Program-made: the position numbers and the translations under genes
Part shown: positions 37,291-45,891 of the stretch, in pieces
How positions within the stretch are numbered: the stretch's first letter is position 1
How the letters are laid out: every line of letters begins with the position of its first letter
Source: Bacteroidales bacterium
GTDB taxonomy: Bacteria; Bacteroidota; Bacteroidia; Bacteroidales; UBA4417
Assembly: GCA_016707705.1 (NCBI GenBank)
Contig: JADJHD010000022.1
Span: 31,173-95,172 of the forward strand
DNA: 64,000 bases
Reading direction: 5' to 3'
The notes under the pieces: generated by a model
Database searches by the model: none
Seen by the model: only the letters and a program-made list of their open reading frames with translations
What the model was told of the DNA's origin: nothing

Positions 37291-37690
37291 TTTCGGATTG
37301 CGGATTGCGGATTGCGGGTTGCGGGTTGGAGGTTGGAGATTGTGGGTTCCGGAGTAAGATTTGGGGTTTCAGGACAGTGGGACAAGGAGACGGGGGGACT
37401 TTGGGATTGCAGGTTGCGGATTGCGGGTTGCGGGTTGGAGGTTGAGATTGTGGGTTCGGGTAGATTTGGGGTTTCAGGCAGGCGGGGACAATGGGATGGG
37501 GGACTTGGGGATTGCGGATTGCGGATTGCGGGTTGCGGGTGGTTGGATTGTGGGTTCCGGAGTAGATTTGGGGTTTCAGGACGGGGAGGCGTGGGGGGGG
37601 ATTCGGGGCGGTTGGGATTGTGGGTTGCGGGGGGGGCGGGGGGGGGGCGGGTTAAAGGTTGGAGATTGTGGATTTCGGAGTTAGTTTTAG
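37291..37690 (+). repeat. G-rich imperfect tandem repeats of about 100 bases
   Basis: Units starting GATTGTGGGTT and continuing TTTGGGGTTTCAGG recur at 37338, 37446 and 37546, with shorter copies at 37615 and 37663. Between them are runs of GGATTGCGGATTGCGGGTTG. Long G runs at 37620-37651 could form G-quadruplex structures. Open frames across it are low-complexity products of the repeat and are not reported as genes. Confidence 0.75.
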
Positions 37691-37789
37691 GGATTGAGGA
37701 CAAGGCGACAGGGAGACTTGGAGATGGGGAGATTTGTTTGTCGGCTGACGAATGAGAATGGGATAGGTTATTTTCTCAACTATTTTGTC

Positions 37790-37852
37790 ACACTGAGCTT
37801 GTCGAAGTGTTTTACCCCAGGGCACAATCAAATCAGTCAGCCGGCTGGCGGA
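37790..37852 (+). repeat. Intergenic inverted repeat and REP-like fragment
   Basis: ACACT (37790-37794) and AGTGT (37806-37810) flank GAGCTTGTCGA, a small palindromic unit. Thirty bases further, GCCGGCTGGCGGA (37840-37852) is the reverse complement of the core of the REP-like repeats at 6141 and 6212. Confidence 0.5.
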
Positions 37853-37904
37853 ACTGGTTCTATTTTTTCCCTACATGCTGCATCTGGAAATTTAATAAAA
37901 AACA

Positions 37905-38025
37905 ACCTCGAACACCGAACTCTTGAACTTCAAACCTTGAACATTTGAACTTCGAACCTCGAACATTTGAACTTCGAACCCCAAACTTTTGAACTTCGAA
38001 CCTCGAACTTCGAACTTTTGAAAGA
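37905..38025 (+). repeat. Tandem TTTGAACTTCGAACCTCGAA repeats
   Basis: About six imperfect copies of a 20-24 base unit built from GAACTTCGAAC and CTCGAACA. It is the opposite-strand form of the short repeats at 5997-6056. It ends about 65 bases before rsmA, and no open frame or promoter is evident within it. Confidence 0.75.
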
Positions 38026-38090
38026 ATTGACAATTTTGATAAAGCATTTAATCACCCGATAACAAGCTATTTACGAACTAATAACCTGAA

Positions 38091-38861
38091 ATGATACCAG
38101 TAAGAGCCAAGAAACATTTGGGACAGCATTTTCTGAAAGATGACAATGTTGCTTCAAAGATTGCCGATAGTCTGGTATCAGGAACAAGTCAGGTACTTGA
38201 GGTTGGTCCGGGAACAGGGGTATTGACGAAATTCCTGGTGAAGAAGGAAATTGAGAACTTCAAGGTTGTTGAAATTGACCGGGAATCCATCGAATACCTT
38301 AGAAATCATTATCCTGAGTTGCAGGAAAGCATAATCGACGGCGATTTTCTGCGCCTTGATCTCAGCAGGATTTTCTCTGGACCCTTCGCAATTATCGGCA
38401 ATTTCCCCTACAATATTTCCAGCCAGATCTTTTTCAAGGTCATAGAACATCGCGATCAGGTGAGCGAGGTTGTAGGAATGATTCAGCAGGAAGTAGCCCA
38501 GAGGATTGCCGAGGGTCCGGGCAGCAAGACTTACGGGATACTCAGTGTTCTGCTGCAAGCATGGTATCGCATCGATTATCTTTTCAATGTACCGCCGGGA
38601 GTTTTTATTCCGCCTCCAAAGGTAAATTCGGCAGTAATCAGGCTTACCCGCAACGATGTGGTTGAACTGGGCTGCGATCCGAAGCTCTTTCATAATGTTG
38701 TCAAAACTGCATTTAACCAGCGCAGGAAAACCCTGCATAATGCATTGAAACCTATTGCTGATTATAATGGGGTATTTGCAGGCAAGAGAGCTGAACAGCT
38801 TGGTGTTGCTGAATTTGTAGAGCTTACACGACAAATAAGCCTTATTCCAAAAATCCAGTAA
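38091..38861 (+). CDS. rsmA: 16S rRNA dimethyladenosine transferase
   Basis: 256 residues. It dimethylates two adjacent adenines near the 3' end of 16S rRNA with S-adenosylmethionine. Motifs are VRAKKHLGQHFLKD at the N-terminus, VLEVGPGTGVLTKFL (SAM loop), VEIDRESIEYL, IIGNFPYNISSQIFFK (catalytic NxPY) and FIPPPKVNSAVIRL. Length and start are standard. It lies between repeat-rich DNA and an acyl-AMP ligase gene with its own promoter. Confidence 0.96.
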   Translation: MIPVRAKKHLGQHFLKDDNVASKIADSLVSGTSQVLEVGPGTGVLTKFLVKKEIENFKVVEIDRESIEYLRNHYPELQESIIDGDFLRLDLSRIFSGPFAIIGNFPYNISSQIFFKVIEHRDQVSEVVGMIQQEVAQRIAEGPGSKTYGILSVLLQAWYRIDYLFNVPPGVFIPPPKVNSAVIRLTRNDVVELGCDPKLFHNVVKTAFNQRRKTLHNALKPIADYNGVFAGKRAEQLGVAEFVELTRQISLIPKIQ

Positions 38862-38956
38862 GCTTTCCATTTGCTATTCTCGAGCTGGACAGGAATAAAT
38901 ATCCTTTCCTAATCAATTCAGTTTTCAGGTGAATCTGAGCAATCCGGCAGAAATAT

Positions 38957-38964
38957 TACCTTTG
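38957..38964 (+). promoter_or_regulatory. -7 box TACCTTTG before the acyl-AMP ligase
   Basis: Matches TAnnTTTG and ends 18 bases before the ATG at 38983. No clear -33 element was found. Confidence 0.45.
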
Positions 38965-38982
38965 CCTTAACACCAGAAAAAT

Positions 38983-40650
38983 ATGCCTGAAATAACACTT
39001 CCTGAAATGCTGCGTCGGGCAGCACAGCAGTTTCCTAGCCTGGGAATAACTTATGTTCTTGATGATGGGAAAACCCATTTCCAGTCTTATTCCGAGTTAT
39101 ATCAGAAAGCTCAATCTATGGCTTCGGGTTTAAGGTCCCTTGGACTTGAAGCTGGTAACAAAGCCATAATCGCTACTGATATTAATCGCGAAACCATCAC
39201 CTGCTTGTGGGGTTGTTTTCTATGCGGTATTATCCCAACAATACTGCAAACACCTTTGTCGATGGCAGATCAAAGTCAGGCAGCCATCAAATTAATGAAT
39301 GTATTCCAGCAGCTTGAGCAACCAATAGTCATTACGAGCAAGCCAATCAAGGGGGCTGATGAAGAATTCAATAGCCATGTTCATTTATACTCATCTCTGC
39401 CTTTACTTGAAGTAAGTGCTGATTATCTTCCCAATCCCGGAGATCTTGCATTCATTCAGTTCTCTTCAGGAAGTACCGGTGACCCGAAAGGAATTCAGCT
39501 AACTCAGAGAAACCTGATGGTAAATATGAATTCCATTGCAAATGGTCTTCGTTTGGTTCATTCTGATGCCACCTGTAACTGGATGCCATTATATCATGAT
39601 ATGGGACTAATTGGATATCATCTGACTCCGATTTATTTTACCCATAATCAGTTCCATATAGAAACGATTGATTTCATAAAGAATCCATCACTTTGGTTGG
39701 ATACAATGAGTCAAAACAAGGTTTCTGTTACGGGTTGTCCAAATTTTGGCCAAGCATTGGTTTTACGACACCTCAAACGTAAAACACAGCTTCCGGACTG
39801 GAATTTTTCTTCAATGAAAGCAATGCTGAATGGTGCAGAACCTATTTCAGTCAAAATCATGGAGGAATTCACCTCGTCCTTACAAAAGTTCAATTTCCCT
39901 GAAGATGCCATGATGCCTGTTTATGGTATGGCAGAAGCTACCCTGGCAATTTCGTTCACGCCTCTGATGCAACCGAGTATAATCACTGGGTTTGACAGTG
40001 AAGTACTGGATTTGAATCAAAAAGCTGTTAAAATTAAAAATCCTTCCTCACTGAAATCTGTTCGAAATATTTCAGCTGTTGGCGTTGCTCTTGACCAAGT
40101 TTCCATTCGCATTGTAGATGACAATGAGCAGGAGGTTCAGGAAGGCAATGCAGGACATATTCAAATACTTGGAGAATCAATAACCCAGGGATATTTTAAA
40201 AATCCTGAAGCTACTGAAGCAGCATTCTCAGATAAGTGGTTGCGTACTGGAGACATAGGATTCTTTTTTGAAGGGAATCTATACATTAGTGGACGTTATA
40301 AGGATATCATTTTCCTGAATGGAAAGAATTACTTTGCCCATGATCTGGAAAATCTGGCTTGTACCCTTGAGGATATAAGTTATGGAAAGCTAGCTTTCGG
40401 TGGGATTACAGATCCAAAAACAGGGAAGGAAAAGGTCCTGCTTTTTCTTGCCGGGATTCCTGAAACCAAAGCTGCAGAGATGCTTCATACGTTAAGAACT
40501 CTTTTAAGGAAAAATTTGGGTATTCAATTAGATGAACTCGTATTGATTCGATCCAATGAAATTCCGAAAACATCCAGTGGCAAAATCCAACGATACAGGT
40601 TGATACAAAGGTACCAGCAGGGAGAGTTTAAGGATAATCGACATAAGTGA
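38983..40650 (+). CDS. Fatty acyl-AMP ligase-like adenylating enzyme
   Basis: 555 residues, AMP-binding superfamily. Motif A3 is FIQFSSGSTGDPKGIQLTQ; A5 is PVYGMAEATLAISF, the form typical of fatty acyl-AMP ligases (FAAL); A7 is WLRTGDIGFF; A8 is ISGRYKDIIFLNGKNYFAHD; and the catalytic Lys is in IPKTSSGKIQRY. By family knowledge FAALs activate fatty acids as acyl-AMP and pass them to an acyl carrier protein instead of CoA. No polyketide or peptide synthetase is nearby; the closest carrier is the ACP at 47433, 7 kb downstream. An acyl-CoA ligase role cannot be excluded without checking for the FAAL-specific insertion. Confidence 0.82.
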   Translation: MPEITLPEMLRRAAQQFPSLGITYVLDDGKTHFQSYSELYQKAQSMASGLRSLGLEAGNKAIIATDINRETITCLWGCFLCGIIPTILQTPLSMADQSQAAIKLMNVFQQLEQPIVITSKPIKGADEEFNSHVHLYSSLPLLEVSADYLPNPGDLAFIQFSSGSTGDPKGIQLTQRNLMVNMNSIANGLRLVHSDATCNWMPLYHDMGLIGYHLTPIYFTHNQFHIETIDFIKNPSLWLDTMSQNKVSVTGCPNFGQALVLRHLKRKTQLPDWNFSSMKAMLNGAEPISVKIMEEFTSSLQKFNFPEDAMMPVYGMAEATLAISFTPLMQPSIITGFDSEVLDLNQKAVKIKNPSSLKSVRNISAVGVALDQVSIRIVDDNEQEVQEGNAGHIQILGESITQGYFKNPEATEAAFSDKWLRTGDIGFFFEGNLYISGRYKDIIFLNGKNYFAHDLENLACTLEDISYGKLAFGGITDPKTGKEKVLLFLAGIPETKAAEMLHTLRTLLRKNLGIQLDELVLIRSNEIPKTSSGKIQRYRLIQRYQQGEFKDNRHK

Positions 40651-40803
40651 GATTAGAAGACACACCTTGCATTTTTTATCTTTTGATATAAGCCTAGACC
40701 ATGAATGGCACAACTCCTTATTCTCGTCAGCGACTTTACAGTGAGCAATGATTTTGATAGATGAGGAGGATTGCCGTATTTTGCATTATCAATCCATCCT
40801 GAA

Positions 40804-42867
40804 ATGGCTAAGAAAAAACCAGCCAAACCTATTCCAACAGAAATTCCTGCAGCAGAGAAACAGCGTAAATCGCTTGGAGACCTCTGGTTTAAGGTCTCAC
40901 TTTTTGCTTTCGCCTTTATTCTTTATGGAAACACACTAAAGAACGGCTACTCACTTGACGATCTTTACGTTACATATAATAATCCTGTTGTTAAGCAGGG
41001 AATCAAAGCCATTCCGAGGATTTTCACCTCTTTGTACATTAATGTGAATGCCGAAGCAGGCGGAAGCATGAATTTTGGGTACCGCCCGGTTGCAAAAGCG
41101 ATGTTTGCAGTTGAACATGAGATTTTTGGAGAAAACCCCGGTCCAAGCCATTTGATCAACGTCATTCTTTATGGATTGAATATCCTTTTGCTTTTCATAG
41201 TCCTGCGTAAAATCCTCTGGCGCTATTCCCCCTGGTTTTCCTTCATCGTTTGCCTCCTTTGGGCTGCCCATCCCCTGCATACTGAGGTGGTCGCAAGTCT
41301 TAAAAACAGGGAAGAAATTCTCAGCTTTTCGTTTGTTCTGCTTTCGATACTAAGCTTCCTTCGTTATACCAAAAAACCATCCTTCTGGCTCATTCCAGCA
41401 GGAGCTTTCCTCTTCCTTTTGAGCTTGATTTCAAAACCGGGAACACTGCCTTTCATAGTGGCAATCCCTCTGATTCTGTACTTCTTCACTGATGCTAAGG
41501 CGAAAACACTCATCTGGACAACAGTTTCATTGCTTGCTATCTTTTACATTTCGCTTCAGATAGTTAAGTATTCCATGCCTTTTGTAAACCGACCTGTACT
41601 GTTTATCGAGAATCCCTTATTGTTTGAAAAGAATTTCTTCCTGAAAATTTCAACCGGATTCTATGTCCTGCTCTTTTACCTGAAAATGCTGGTATTCCCG
41701 CATCCACTGGTATTTTACTATGGCTACAACATGATTCCGGTTGTAGGATTTTCCAATCCCTGGGTTATCCTGTCCATCCTGATTCATATTGGACTCTTTG
41801 CCTATGCCATATGGAAAATCAAGGAAAAGCATATACTCTCCTTTGCTATTCTTTTCTATCTGGTTACTATTTCGATGTATGCCAATTTCGTAAAGCAACC
41901 CACCGGTATCGTAGCTGAAAGGTTTCTATATATGGCATCCCTGAGTTTCTGCATTGCACTTACCTATTTCATTTTCAAGCTGCTGAAATACCCAATGGAG
42001 AAACCTTTGGCTTCAAGGAATGCAATGATACTTCTAGGAATAACTGCCCTGCTTTTGATCCCGGCAACAGCAAAAACCATTGTCAGGAACCAGGACTGGA
42101 AATCGGAAATCAGCCTCTATTCTCATGACCTTAAGTACCTCGATAAATCTGCCAAAGCGCATTACATTTATGCTAATGCCCTGAAAAGCAACATGATTGA
42201 GCGCATAAAAAACAGCGGACAACAAACCGGCTATGAGTCTGAAATAAACCAGATTTATGAATTGCTGAATAAAACCGTTGCCATATATCCCGGTTATTTT
42301 GAAGCATGGAATACCCTGGGTGAAATGAGCAGCATGATGAACAAGGATTATTCAAAGTCGTTGGAATACTTCAGCAAGGCTGCTGAAGTCAAGCCCAAAT
42401 ATGCACCGGCCTGGTTTAATATGGGTTATGCGCATCAGCAACTCGGACAATTTGCCGAAGCAATTCCATGCTACAGGAAAGCCTTTGAAATCGACACTAC
42501 GGATGTGAAGGCCTTATCCAATCTTGGTGCCTGTTATAGCAAAGTCGACAAGGTGGATTCAGCCATTTATGTGAACAAGAAGATCCTTGAGATCAAGCCA
42601 AAGATGAAGCTGCCCTATCTGAATATCATTTCCTATTACATGCAGCATAAGGATACAGCCAATGCAGTTCCATGGCTCGAACAGATAGACATGCTACATC
42701 CCGGTGATCGCAGGATTGCATCTGTTCTTTATAAATATTATCTGGGGAAAGGAAATAAGGAAAAAACCGAGTATTACAAGCAGATTCTAATCAGCAGTCA
42801 GCAAGCCCAGCAGCAAAACAGCGAGCAAAACAAGACCCAGGCCGATGAACCCCAAAAACCATTCTGA
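40804..42867 (+). CDS. TMTC-like polytopic membrane protein with C-terminal TPRs
   Basis: 687 residues from the ATG at 40804 (MAKKKPAKPIPTEIP); an earlier in-frame ATG at 40771 is less likely. About ten or eleven hydrophobic helices occupy residues 30-445. The loop NGYSLDDLYVTYNNPVVKQG and the motif WAAHPLHTEVVASLKNREEI resemble GT-C glycosyltransferases of the TMTC/O-mannosyltransferase type, where acidic and His residues of the first loops bind the lipid-linked donor. TPR repeats at about 490-640 (EYFSKAAEVKPKYAPAWFNM) would face the periplasm. The tail is Gln-rich. The acceptor is unknown, and TMTC assignment rests on motif resemblance only. It overlaps the next gene by 23 bases. Confidence 0.72.
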   Translation: MAKKKPAKPIPTEIPAAEKQRKSLGDLWFKVSLFAFAFILYGNTLKNGYSLDDLYVTYNNPVVKQGIKAIPRIFTSLYINVNAEAGGSMNFGYRPVAKAMFAVEHEIFGENPGPSHLINVILYGLNILLLFIVLRKILWRYSPWFSFIVCLLWAAHPLHTEVVASLKNREEILSFSFVLLSILSFLRYTKKPSFWLIPAGAFLFLLSLISKPGTLPFIVAIPLILYFFTDAKAKTLIWTTVSLLAIFYISLQIVKYSMPFVNRPVLFIENPLLFEKNFFLKISTGFYVLLFYLKMLVFPHPLVFYYGYNMIPVVGFSNPWVILSILIHIGLFAYAIWKIKEKHILSFAILFYLVTISMYANFVKQPTGIVAERFLYMASLSFCIALTYFIFKLLKYPMEKPLASRNAMILLGITALLLIPATAKTIVRNQDWKSEISLYSHDLKYLDKSAKAHYIYANALKSNMIERIKNSGQQTGYESEINQIYELLNKTVAIYPGYFEAWNTLGEMSSMMNKDYSKSLEYFSKAAEVKPKYAPAWFNMGYAHQQLGQFAEAIPCYRKAFEIDTTDVKALSNLGACYSKVDKVDSAIYVNKKILEIKPKMKLPYLNIISYYMQHKDTANAVPWLEQIDMLHPGDRRIASVLYKYYLGKGNKEKTEYYKQILISSQQAQQQNSEQNKTQADEPQKPF

Positions 42868-44587
42868 ACCCATCAGCAGGGTTTTTGATCTGCTCCCCTA
42901 TCTTCTTGCTAATAGAAGGCAGGAGAAAGTGTTTGCCTTCCGAAAAAATGGAAATTGGGAATATGTATCAACCGAAGAGTATGTCAGGAAGTCGGACCAG
43001 GTAAGTTATGCCTTGCTGTCAAGAGGAATTCAGAAAGGGGATTGTATCATCAGCATTACTCCTAACCGGCCTGAATTCAACATGCTGGATATGGGACTTT
43101 TGCAATTGGGAGCTATCCATGTGCCGTTATATCCCGGAATATCAGGTCAAAAGCTGAAGGAAATACTTTCAGAAACCAATTGCAAGGCTGTATTTCTAAA
43201 TGGGAAAAAGTCACTTGAGGTAGTTCTTGGACTACAGACGTCGATGTCCCGGCTTGAAACCATTATCTCATTTGACCCAACAGCTGGCTGTGAAAGCTTT
43301 TCAGAGTTTCTAACAATTGGTGAAGAGAATAATCAAGCTGAAAAACTTGACGCCATCAAACGAAGCATTCTGACTTCTGATCCCGCATCCATCATCTATA
43401 TTTCCGGGGCAACAACAGCTGCAAGAGGAGTTGTCCTCTCCCATGAAAGCCATGTTTCCACCCTGCTTTCCTATGCCCGCAACACTCATATGGAAGGTCT
43501 GAGCGATATTATCAGTCTCCTTCCCCTTGCACACAGCTACGAAAGAACTATCAATTACAGCCAGCAATTCTATGGAGTCACCATCTGGTACAATGAAAAG
43601 ATCCAGCAAATGTTCCGGGATTTCAGGGATGTAAGGCCTCAGGCTATGGTAATGGTGCCGCTGCTGATTGAGAGAATGTTTCAGCTGATGGAACAACGCA
43701 CAATGCAATCAAAGCTAATTCCTGCTTCATTTATTTCAGATTGCCTTGAATTATACAAATCGAAGCACAAAGCAAGCGGAATCAAAAGCAGTCTATTTTC
43801 ACTCTTTGCCAAACAGATTATCTTCCCAAAGTGGAGAAAAGCTTTGGGTGGGCGTTTGGACTTTATTCTATGCGGAGGAGCCGCACTTGATAAAAAGTAC
43901 CTCCACCTTGCACAGGCTTGTGGAATTGCAATTTATGAAGGTTATGGCATTACTGAGGCTGGTCCGCTTGTAAGTTACAATACCAGGGCTGATCAAAGAA
44001 ATTATACCGTTGGCAAGGCAATGCCCGGAGTTGAGATTGCAATAGCCGCTGACGGTGAGGTATGTGTGAGAAGTGCCGGACTAATGAAGGGATACTGGAA
44101 GAATCCAGAAGAAACCAGTGCAGCCATTGATTCTGAGGGTTGGCTTCATACCGGAGATCTTGGCAGACTTGACAAGGATGAATTTCTCATTCTTACAGGA
44201 ATCAAGAAGGAAATATTCAAACTGAGCTCAGGAATTTATGTGAGCCCGGCAAATATTGAGTCAGAACTAAAGAAATCAGAAGGCATTTCGAATGCATGGA
44301 TTTTCGGACATAACCGGAAATATCTCGTTGCCCTGATCCTTCCATCAGAGTATGAGAATTCAGCAGGAAGTACTAATTTGAATGATTCCAGTGTTAAACT
44401 TCTCATTGAAGATGCTGTAAAGTCCTATAACAACATCAGCCGAAGTCCGGATCATATTGTGAAATACGAGATTGTGAGGGATGTCTGGTGTAAGGAAAAC
44501 GGCCTGCTGAATGCTGAAGGGCAATTAAATCGACAGCTACTTCTTAGCAAGTATTATAAAACTCTTGAGTCTTTCTACGCAGAATAG
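42845..44587 (+). CDS. Long-chain acyl-CoA synthetase-like protein, altered motifs
   Basis: 580 residues, AMP-binding superfamily, long-chain acyl-CoA synthetase type by its length and PLAHSYERTINYSQQF and YEGYGITEAGPLVSYN motifs. WLHTGDLGRLDKDEFLILTG is normal. Two sites differ from active enzymes. The phosphate loop reads IYISGATTAARGVVLSH where SGTTGxPKG is expected. The C-terminal segment reads GLLNAEGQLNRQLLLSKYYK where the family has a Lys-rich LTPTxKLKR; the catalytic Lys seems to be Gln or Asn. It may be inactive or have another role, but the alignment is by eye. The start overlaps the TMTC-like gene, so the two are translated from one transcript. Confidence 0.8.
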   Translation: MNPKNHSEPISRVFDLLPYLLANRRQEKVFAFRKNGNWEYVSTEEYVRKSDQVSYALLSRGIQKGDCIISITPNRPEFNMLDMGLLQLGAIHVPLYPGISGQKLKEILSETNCKAVFLNGKKSLEVVLGLQTSMSRLETIISFDPTAGCESFSEFLTIGEENNQAEKLDAIKRSILTSDPASIIYISGATTAARGVVLSHESHVSTLLSYARNTHMEGLSDIISLLPLAHSYERTINYSQQFYGVTIWYNEKIQQMFRDFRDVRPQAMVMVPLLIERMFQLMEQRTMQSKLIPASFISDCLELYKSKHKASGIKSSLFSLFAKQIIFPKWRKALGGRLDFILCGGAALDKKYLHLAQACGIAIYEGYGITEAGPLVSYNTRADQRNYTVGKAMPGVEIAIAADGEVCVRSAGLMKGYWKNPEETSAAIDSEGWLHTGDLGRLDKDEFLILTGIKKEIFKLSSGIYVSPANIESELKKSEGISNAWIFGHNRKYLVALILPSEYENSAGSTNLNDSSVKLLIEDAVKSYNNISRSPDHIVKYEIVRDVWCKENGLLNAEGQLNRQLLLSKYYKTLESFYAE

Positions 44588-44638
44588 AAGCCGTTCAAAT
44601 TCAACGCCATTTCATATCTTCTGCTGCTCGAAAAAATC

Positions 44639-45766
44639 CTAGAAAATCTTATTAACTCCCGGTATCTGGATAAATAGCCAGGAAATGCTGAATGTAGCAG
44701 CCAAAGCAGTTGGTGCCACCAAAGCAAATTTGATTAATGGATGGAAGTGAACACCTGCAAGGGCGTACATAATCAATACACAGATAATGGGATGCAATAC
44801 ATAGGCTGCAAAGGCGCTCCGACCCATAGCGGCAGCAATCCTGCCCTGCCTGTCGAAGTACTTCCTGAAGATTACCACTGAAAGAAGTCCTGTCCCAACG
44901 CACTTGATAACCTCCCAATAAGCATAAAGCAGGGAACCGACAGATCCCGCACCTTTTACTGAAGAGAAGCCAACGGTTTTCTTAAGTGCTATAAAAAGAA
45001 TCATTGGCAGGATCATAAAAACAAGTGCCACCCAAAACCATTTCCATGCAGTAGCATCTGTAAGTTTCTCAAGCCAGTCGTATTTCCAGGCCAGGGTACC
45101 GAGAAAGAAGGCAGAAGCAAACAATACGAATGAAGCCAGAGGCCTGGCAGCAAGATAACCTCCTCCCATAGGAAAAAGCATTCTTGCCCCAAAACTGGCC
45201 GCACCAAGGGCCAGGATGAAATAAAGAATTGATTTATCGGAAGGGAATGAATCTGATTTCAATGGAAAGAAACCATTTGGAAAAAAACGCTTAAAGACAG
45301 CATACAGGAATGAGAATGCAATCAGCAATTCTACAAACCACATAACCCCCATATAGCCATATACTCCGGACGAATACATTTCGGCAAAAAAAGCAGTAAG
45401 GGAGGAAGTCGTTTCACCCTTGGCAAGCATGCTAATGTACTTTACTACCGGACCCAATATGAAATAATAGAGCAAAAGTGGAATCAGCAGCCTGACAACC
45501 CTGTCCTTGAGGTAGAGCAAGAATCCCTTGCGTTCATAGGATGCAGGGGTAAAATAGCCTGCAATGAAAATGAACATCACCATCAGGAAGGAATAAGCCA
45601 GCATATCAACCAGGTAAAGCACTGCTTTTGTGAGCATGTCATTCACCGGTTCAACATAATACCAGTTACCTCTTCCAATTGCTCCGTATGCAACTGAAAT
45701 ATGCCCCACAATCACATAGGAGATCAGGAAGATCCTGAGATTGTCGAGGTAAATGATTCTCTTCAT
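44639..45766 (-). CDS. Acyltransferase 3 family integral membrane protein
   Basis: 375 residues from the ATG at 45766 (MKRIIYLDNLRIFLISYVIV). The open frame continues to 46066, but that part overlaps the preceding radical SAM gene and looks like antisense shadow sequence. About ten membrane helices are predicted. VGHISVAYG holds the conserved His of helix 1, and the Arg-rich loop KDRVVRLLIPLLLYYF is typical. By family knowledge these proteins move acyl groups onto membrane-side sugars or lipids. The substrate is unknown. It lies 125 bases after the radical SAM gene on the same strand. Confidence 0.85.
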   Translation of the reverse strand: MKRIIYLDNLRIFLISYVIVGHISVAYGAIGRGNWYYVEPVNDMLTKAVLYLVDMLAYSFLMVMFIFIAGYFTPASYERKGFLLYLKDRVVRLLIPLLLYYFILGPVVKYISMLAKGETTSSLTAFFAEMYSSGVYGYMGVMWFVELLIAFSFLYAVFKRFFPNGFFPLKSDSFPSDKSILYFILALGAASFGARMLFPMGGGYLAARPLASFVLFASAFFLGTLAWKYDWLEKLTDATAWKWFWVALVFMILPMILFIALKKTVGFSSVKGAGSVGSLLYAYWEVIKCVGTGLLSVVIFRKYFDRQGRIAAAMGRSAFAAYVLHPIICVLIMYALAGVHFHPLIKFALVAPTALAATFSISWLFIQIPGVNKIF

Positions 45767-45891
45767 TCGGAATTTTATTGCTGAAGCAAAGATAAAGTTT
45801 GTAAACTGTTGCTGAAGTATTCTGCAAATCTTTCTCTGCAGCAGCTGAACAGAATCCGCCGAAAAAACTTTAGCCTGAAAAACCAGGAATG

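Noticed and set aside
37312..37755. Overlapping open frames in the G-rich repeat region on both strands
   Set aside because: The products are Gly/Arg/Leu- or Pro/Thr-rich translations of tandem repeats with no family resemblance or start signals.
37810..37822. TTTTACCCC resembling the ECF-like element
   Set aside because: Only the GGGGTAA core is matched; the spacing and GTCTTA block are absent.
38178..38870. 230-codon open frame antisense to rsmA
   Set aside because: It is fully overlapped by the well-supported rsmA and shows no family motif.
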